7,977 bases of DNA from Betaproteobacteria bacterium (GTDB lineage: Bacteria; Pseudomonadota; Gammaproteobacteria; Burkholderiales; SG8-39), in assembly GCA_027317055.1 (NCBI GenBank), contig DAHVFK010000142.1, forward strand, positions 1 through 7,977. The letters are read 5' to 3'. Each line of letters begins with the position of its first letter. Positions within the stretch are counted from its first letter, which is position 1. Below the pieces are notes generated by a model. That model worked only from the letters and a program-made list of their open reading frames with translations, was not told the DNA's origin and searched no databases. A program made the position numbers and the translations under genes. Positions 6,899-7,977 of the stretch are shown here, piece after piece.

Positions 6899-6959
6899 GC
6901 GCATAACATCCCGCTTGAGGCGCGCGGTCACGCATCGCTTCGAAGCGGTTGTTATGCGC
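6899..6959 (-). other. Integron attC-like recombination site
   Basis: Read on the minus strand, this 61-base element starts with GCGCATAACA and ends with its exact complement TGTTATGCGC (10-base arms, containing the R boxes GCATAAC and GTTATGC). Inside are CCGCTTCGA and TCAAGCGG. These pair perfectly except for one extra C in the left box, which is an extrahelical G (6942) on the plus strand. Arm order, asymmetric one/two-base spacers, an extrahelical G on the predicted bottom strand, and position between two same-strand genes are the hallmarks of attC. The right R box is GTTATGC, which departs from GTTRRRY at one position. The TAG stop of the 181-codon gene overlaps its left end by one base. 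A plain 3' hairpin is the main alternative, but it would not explain the extrahelical base. Confidence 0.7.
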
Positions 6960-7504
6960 TACCGGACTACGGTTATCCATAACGTGTAAAGCAGAGCTAT
7001 CGCCCCGTAAACAATCAATCCCCATAAGATGGTAATGGCCCACTTTGGTAACTGCACGGTAGGCAGTACGCGCAGAACTCGGACCGGCCCTTCATCCGAC
7101 TCCAGGTGCGTATTTACTTGGTTCCAGGTTAGCGGAGGAATGTACAGATACGTAACTGTAATTTCCTTCTTCGGAACCAAGGTCGGAATCAGGATTTCTC
7201 TCTGTCCACCCGGAAGATCCCTGACTGTGTATTCAATATCTGGAAAGATTTGAAAGTCTGGTAAGACAGCATGGCCCAGGCGAACATTCTTTGCGGTACT
7301 TCTACCAGCGTTTCGCACGACAACGGAATGAGTGTTAATGACAACGGGCCCCTCTGGTCGCGTCAATCGAATACCAGAAGCATGGCCGAGATAACTGACC
7401 ACCCTTGCCCGCCGTTCGAGGTATTGATTCAGGGCTGCCCCCACAAACAGGGCGATGATCGGCGCGGCAATAGTCGCGACTACTGACCAGTCGATTGGAG
7501 TCAT
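6959..7504 (-). CDS. Hypothetical two-TM membrane protein with a central beta-rich domain (likely cassette gene)
   Basis: This 181-residue protein has an N-terminal hydrophobic helix at about 8-27 (VATIAAPIIALFVGAALNQYL), a soluble middle part rich in alternating hydrophobic residues (VVIN...HSVVVRNAGRSTAKNVRLGH, EILIPTLVPKKEITVTYLYIPPLTW) and a C-terminal helix at about 155-180. The middle part recalls an Ig-like or immunoglobulin-sandwich domain (VVVRNAG...AKNVRL), exposed on one side of the membrane. I recognise no named family or function. The region is AT-rich for this genome (25 GC of 60 at 7141-7200). ATG 7504 is 19 bases after a GTTATGC box, and the stop abuts the attC-like site, so it fits one integron cassette of about 623 bases. 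No SD is evident. Confidence 0.75.
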   Translation of the reverse strand: MTPIDWSVVATIAAPIIALFVGAALNQYLERRARVVSYLGHASGIRLTRPEGPVVINTHSVVVRNAGRSTAKNVRLGHAVLPDFQIFPDIEYTVRDLPGGQREILIPTLVPKKEITVTYLYIPPLTWNQVNTHLESDEGPVRVLRVLPTVQLPKWAITILWGLIVYGAIALLYTLWITVVR

Positions 7505-7523
7505 GGATTCATGTCATTGTGAC

Positions 7524-7530
7524 GCATAAC
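7524..7530 (-). other. GTTATGC box: second, partial integron-type recombination half-site
   Basis: On the minus strand GTTATGC, extended to GTTATGCG, repeats the R box of the complete attC-like site at 6901-6907. It lies at nearly the same distance from the next ATG (19 versus 21 bases). No complementary GCATAAC partner is found up to 7660, so only one half is present. It could be the right end of an attC cut by the neighbouring insertion sequence, or the simple site of an attI. Confidence 0.45.
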
Positions 7531-7540
7531 GAAGCTGTAT

Positions 7541-7554
7541 AAAAACCCGTTTTT
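7541..7554. repeat. AAAAAC/GTTTTT inverted repeat, possible weak terminator
   Basis: AAAAAC, two C, GTTTTT is a perfect six-base inverted repeat. On the minus strand it reads with a short CCC/GGG pairing followed by five T, so it could weakly terminate the transposase message. It sits between the IS transposase stop and the GTTATGC half-site. The rest of 7531-7660 has no gene that I can support; the IS end should be in this stretch, but I cannot place it with only one side visible. Confidence 0.3.
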
Positions 7555-7660
7555 GGGGCGCACGCCGGGTGGTACGAGCGAGCGGCGCGCGCGCGTTCGA
7601 GAACTCGGTGTTCATCGAAGCATTCGGCTCGGCATGCGAGGGATATCCTCTCTCGATCGG

Positions 7661-7977
7661 TTATCGTCCGTATCCATGATGCGCCAGCTTCTCGATGTTG
7701 TGAACCAGGCAGTACAGGTTCCACTGCGCGTTCACCTTTGGGCGCGTTCGCAGCGTAAAGCGGTCCAGGCGCTTGTTGTGCCGCAGGTTGGCGAAGACCG
7801 GCTCCACCGTCGCGATGCGCCGCCCATAGAGCCTTCGTCCCCGGTCGCTGTCGATCGCCGTCTTCATCCGCTCGGTGAACTCGAGCGGCGATGACTGGTC
7901 CTTCGCGAAGAGCGCCACCTGCCGTGTCGGGGTTCTCTCCGGATGGCGCAGGCAGCGCTCCCTCAGATGGCAGGGCA
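7661..7977 (-). CDS. IS1182-family transposase, C-terminal part (runs off the window)
   Basis: The frame is open to the window edge and ends with TAA at 7661-7663; 105 residues are visible. They start with a cysteine-containing region (PCHLRERCLRHPERTPTRQ) and continue with TERMKTAIDS. Next come the strongly conserved block YGRRIATVEPVFANLRHNK, with the likely third catalytic acid in VEPVF, then LDRFTLR and the C-terminal QWNLYCLVHNIEKLAHHGYGR. This order is characteristic of IS1182-group DDE transposases. The N-terminal region with the first two catalytic aspartates is outside the window, so completeness of the element cannot be judged. A GTG at 7918 could start a shorter frame, but the upstream codons clearly belong to the same protein. 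Confidence 0.85.
   Translation of the reverse strand, partial: PCHLRERCLRHPERTPTRQVALFAKDQSSPLEFTERMKTAIDSDRGRRLYGRRIATVEPVFANLRHNKRLDRFTLRTRPKVNAQWNLYCLVHNIEKLAHHGYGR

Noticed and set aside
6899..6959. Reading the 61-base element as a simple rho-independent terminator
   Set aside because: There is no T-run on either strand, and the nested boxes with one extrahelical base and a repeated GTTATGC elsewhere fit attC better.
7509..7724. A 71-codon minus-strand frame between the cassette region and the transposase
   Set aside because: It overlaps the transposase end in another frame, has no motif or SD, and mostly covers the IS non-coding end.

Overview
The window is high-GC bacterial DNA, about 65-70% GC over most of its length, with tightly packed genes and good Shine-Dalgarno (SD) sites. 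The gene types and order (a Rieske oxygenase divergent from xseB-ispA, a DUF465/YdcH protein, a medium-chain-type acyl-CoA synthetase, SDR and CinA proteins) suggest a proteobacterium, most likely a betaproteobacterium of the Burkholderiales/Rhodocyclales type. This is inference from gene content; there is no rRNA or other taxonomic marker.

Left part (1-1923): a minus-strand pair of a Rieske-type oxygenase alpha subunit and the first 26 codons of a rhodanese-like sulfurtransferase, one base apart. Divergent from them are xseB (exonuclease VII small subunit) and ispA (farnesyl diphosphate synthase). The ispA gene is cut to 129 codons. Its reading frame ends at a TAG that shares a CTAG tetramer with the stop codon of the converging DUF465 gene, and two overlapping perfect inverted repeats lie just before it. 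This is a rearrangement breakpoint or an assembly junction.

Middle part (1920-5279): a two-gene minus-strand operon (acyl-CoA synthetase, then the DUF465/YdcH-like protein), each gene with an AGGAGG seven bases before its ATG. Next come a small plus-strand hypothetical gene and a convergent CinA C-terminal-domain protein with altered signature residues. A small Lys/Arg/Glu-rich coiled-coil protein follows; its 5' part may be frameshifted.

Right part (5283-6396): a minus-strand pair of a two-TM membrane protein and an SDR-family oxidoreductase whose reading frames overlap by 11 bases.

Far right (6457-7977): composition changes and the layout becomes that of mobile DNA. A VOC/glyoxalase-like gene and a 181-codon AT-richer two-TM protein are separated by a 61-bp structured element (6899-6959). 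That element has the architecture of an integron attC site: complementary outer R boxes with GTTATGC, complementary inner L boxes, and one extrahelical base that is a G on the predicted bottom strand. A second GTTATGC box lies the same short distance before the 181-codon gene, and beyond it is the 3' end of an IS1182-family transposase. I read this end as a remnant of an integron cassette array next to, or interrupted by, an insertion sequence. No integron integrase is in the window.
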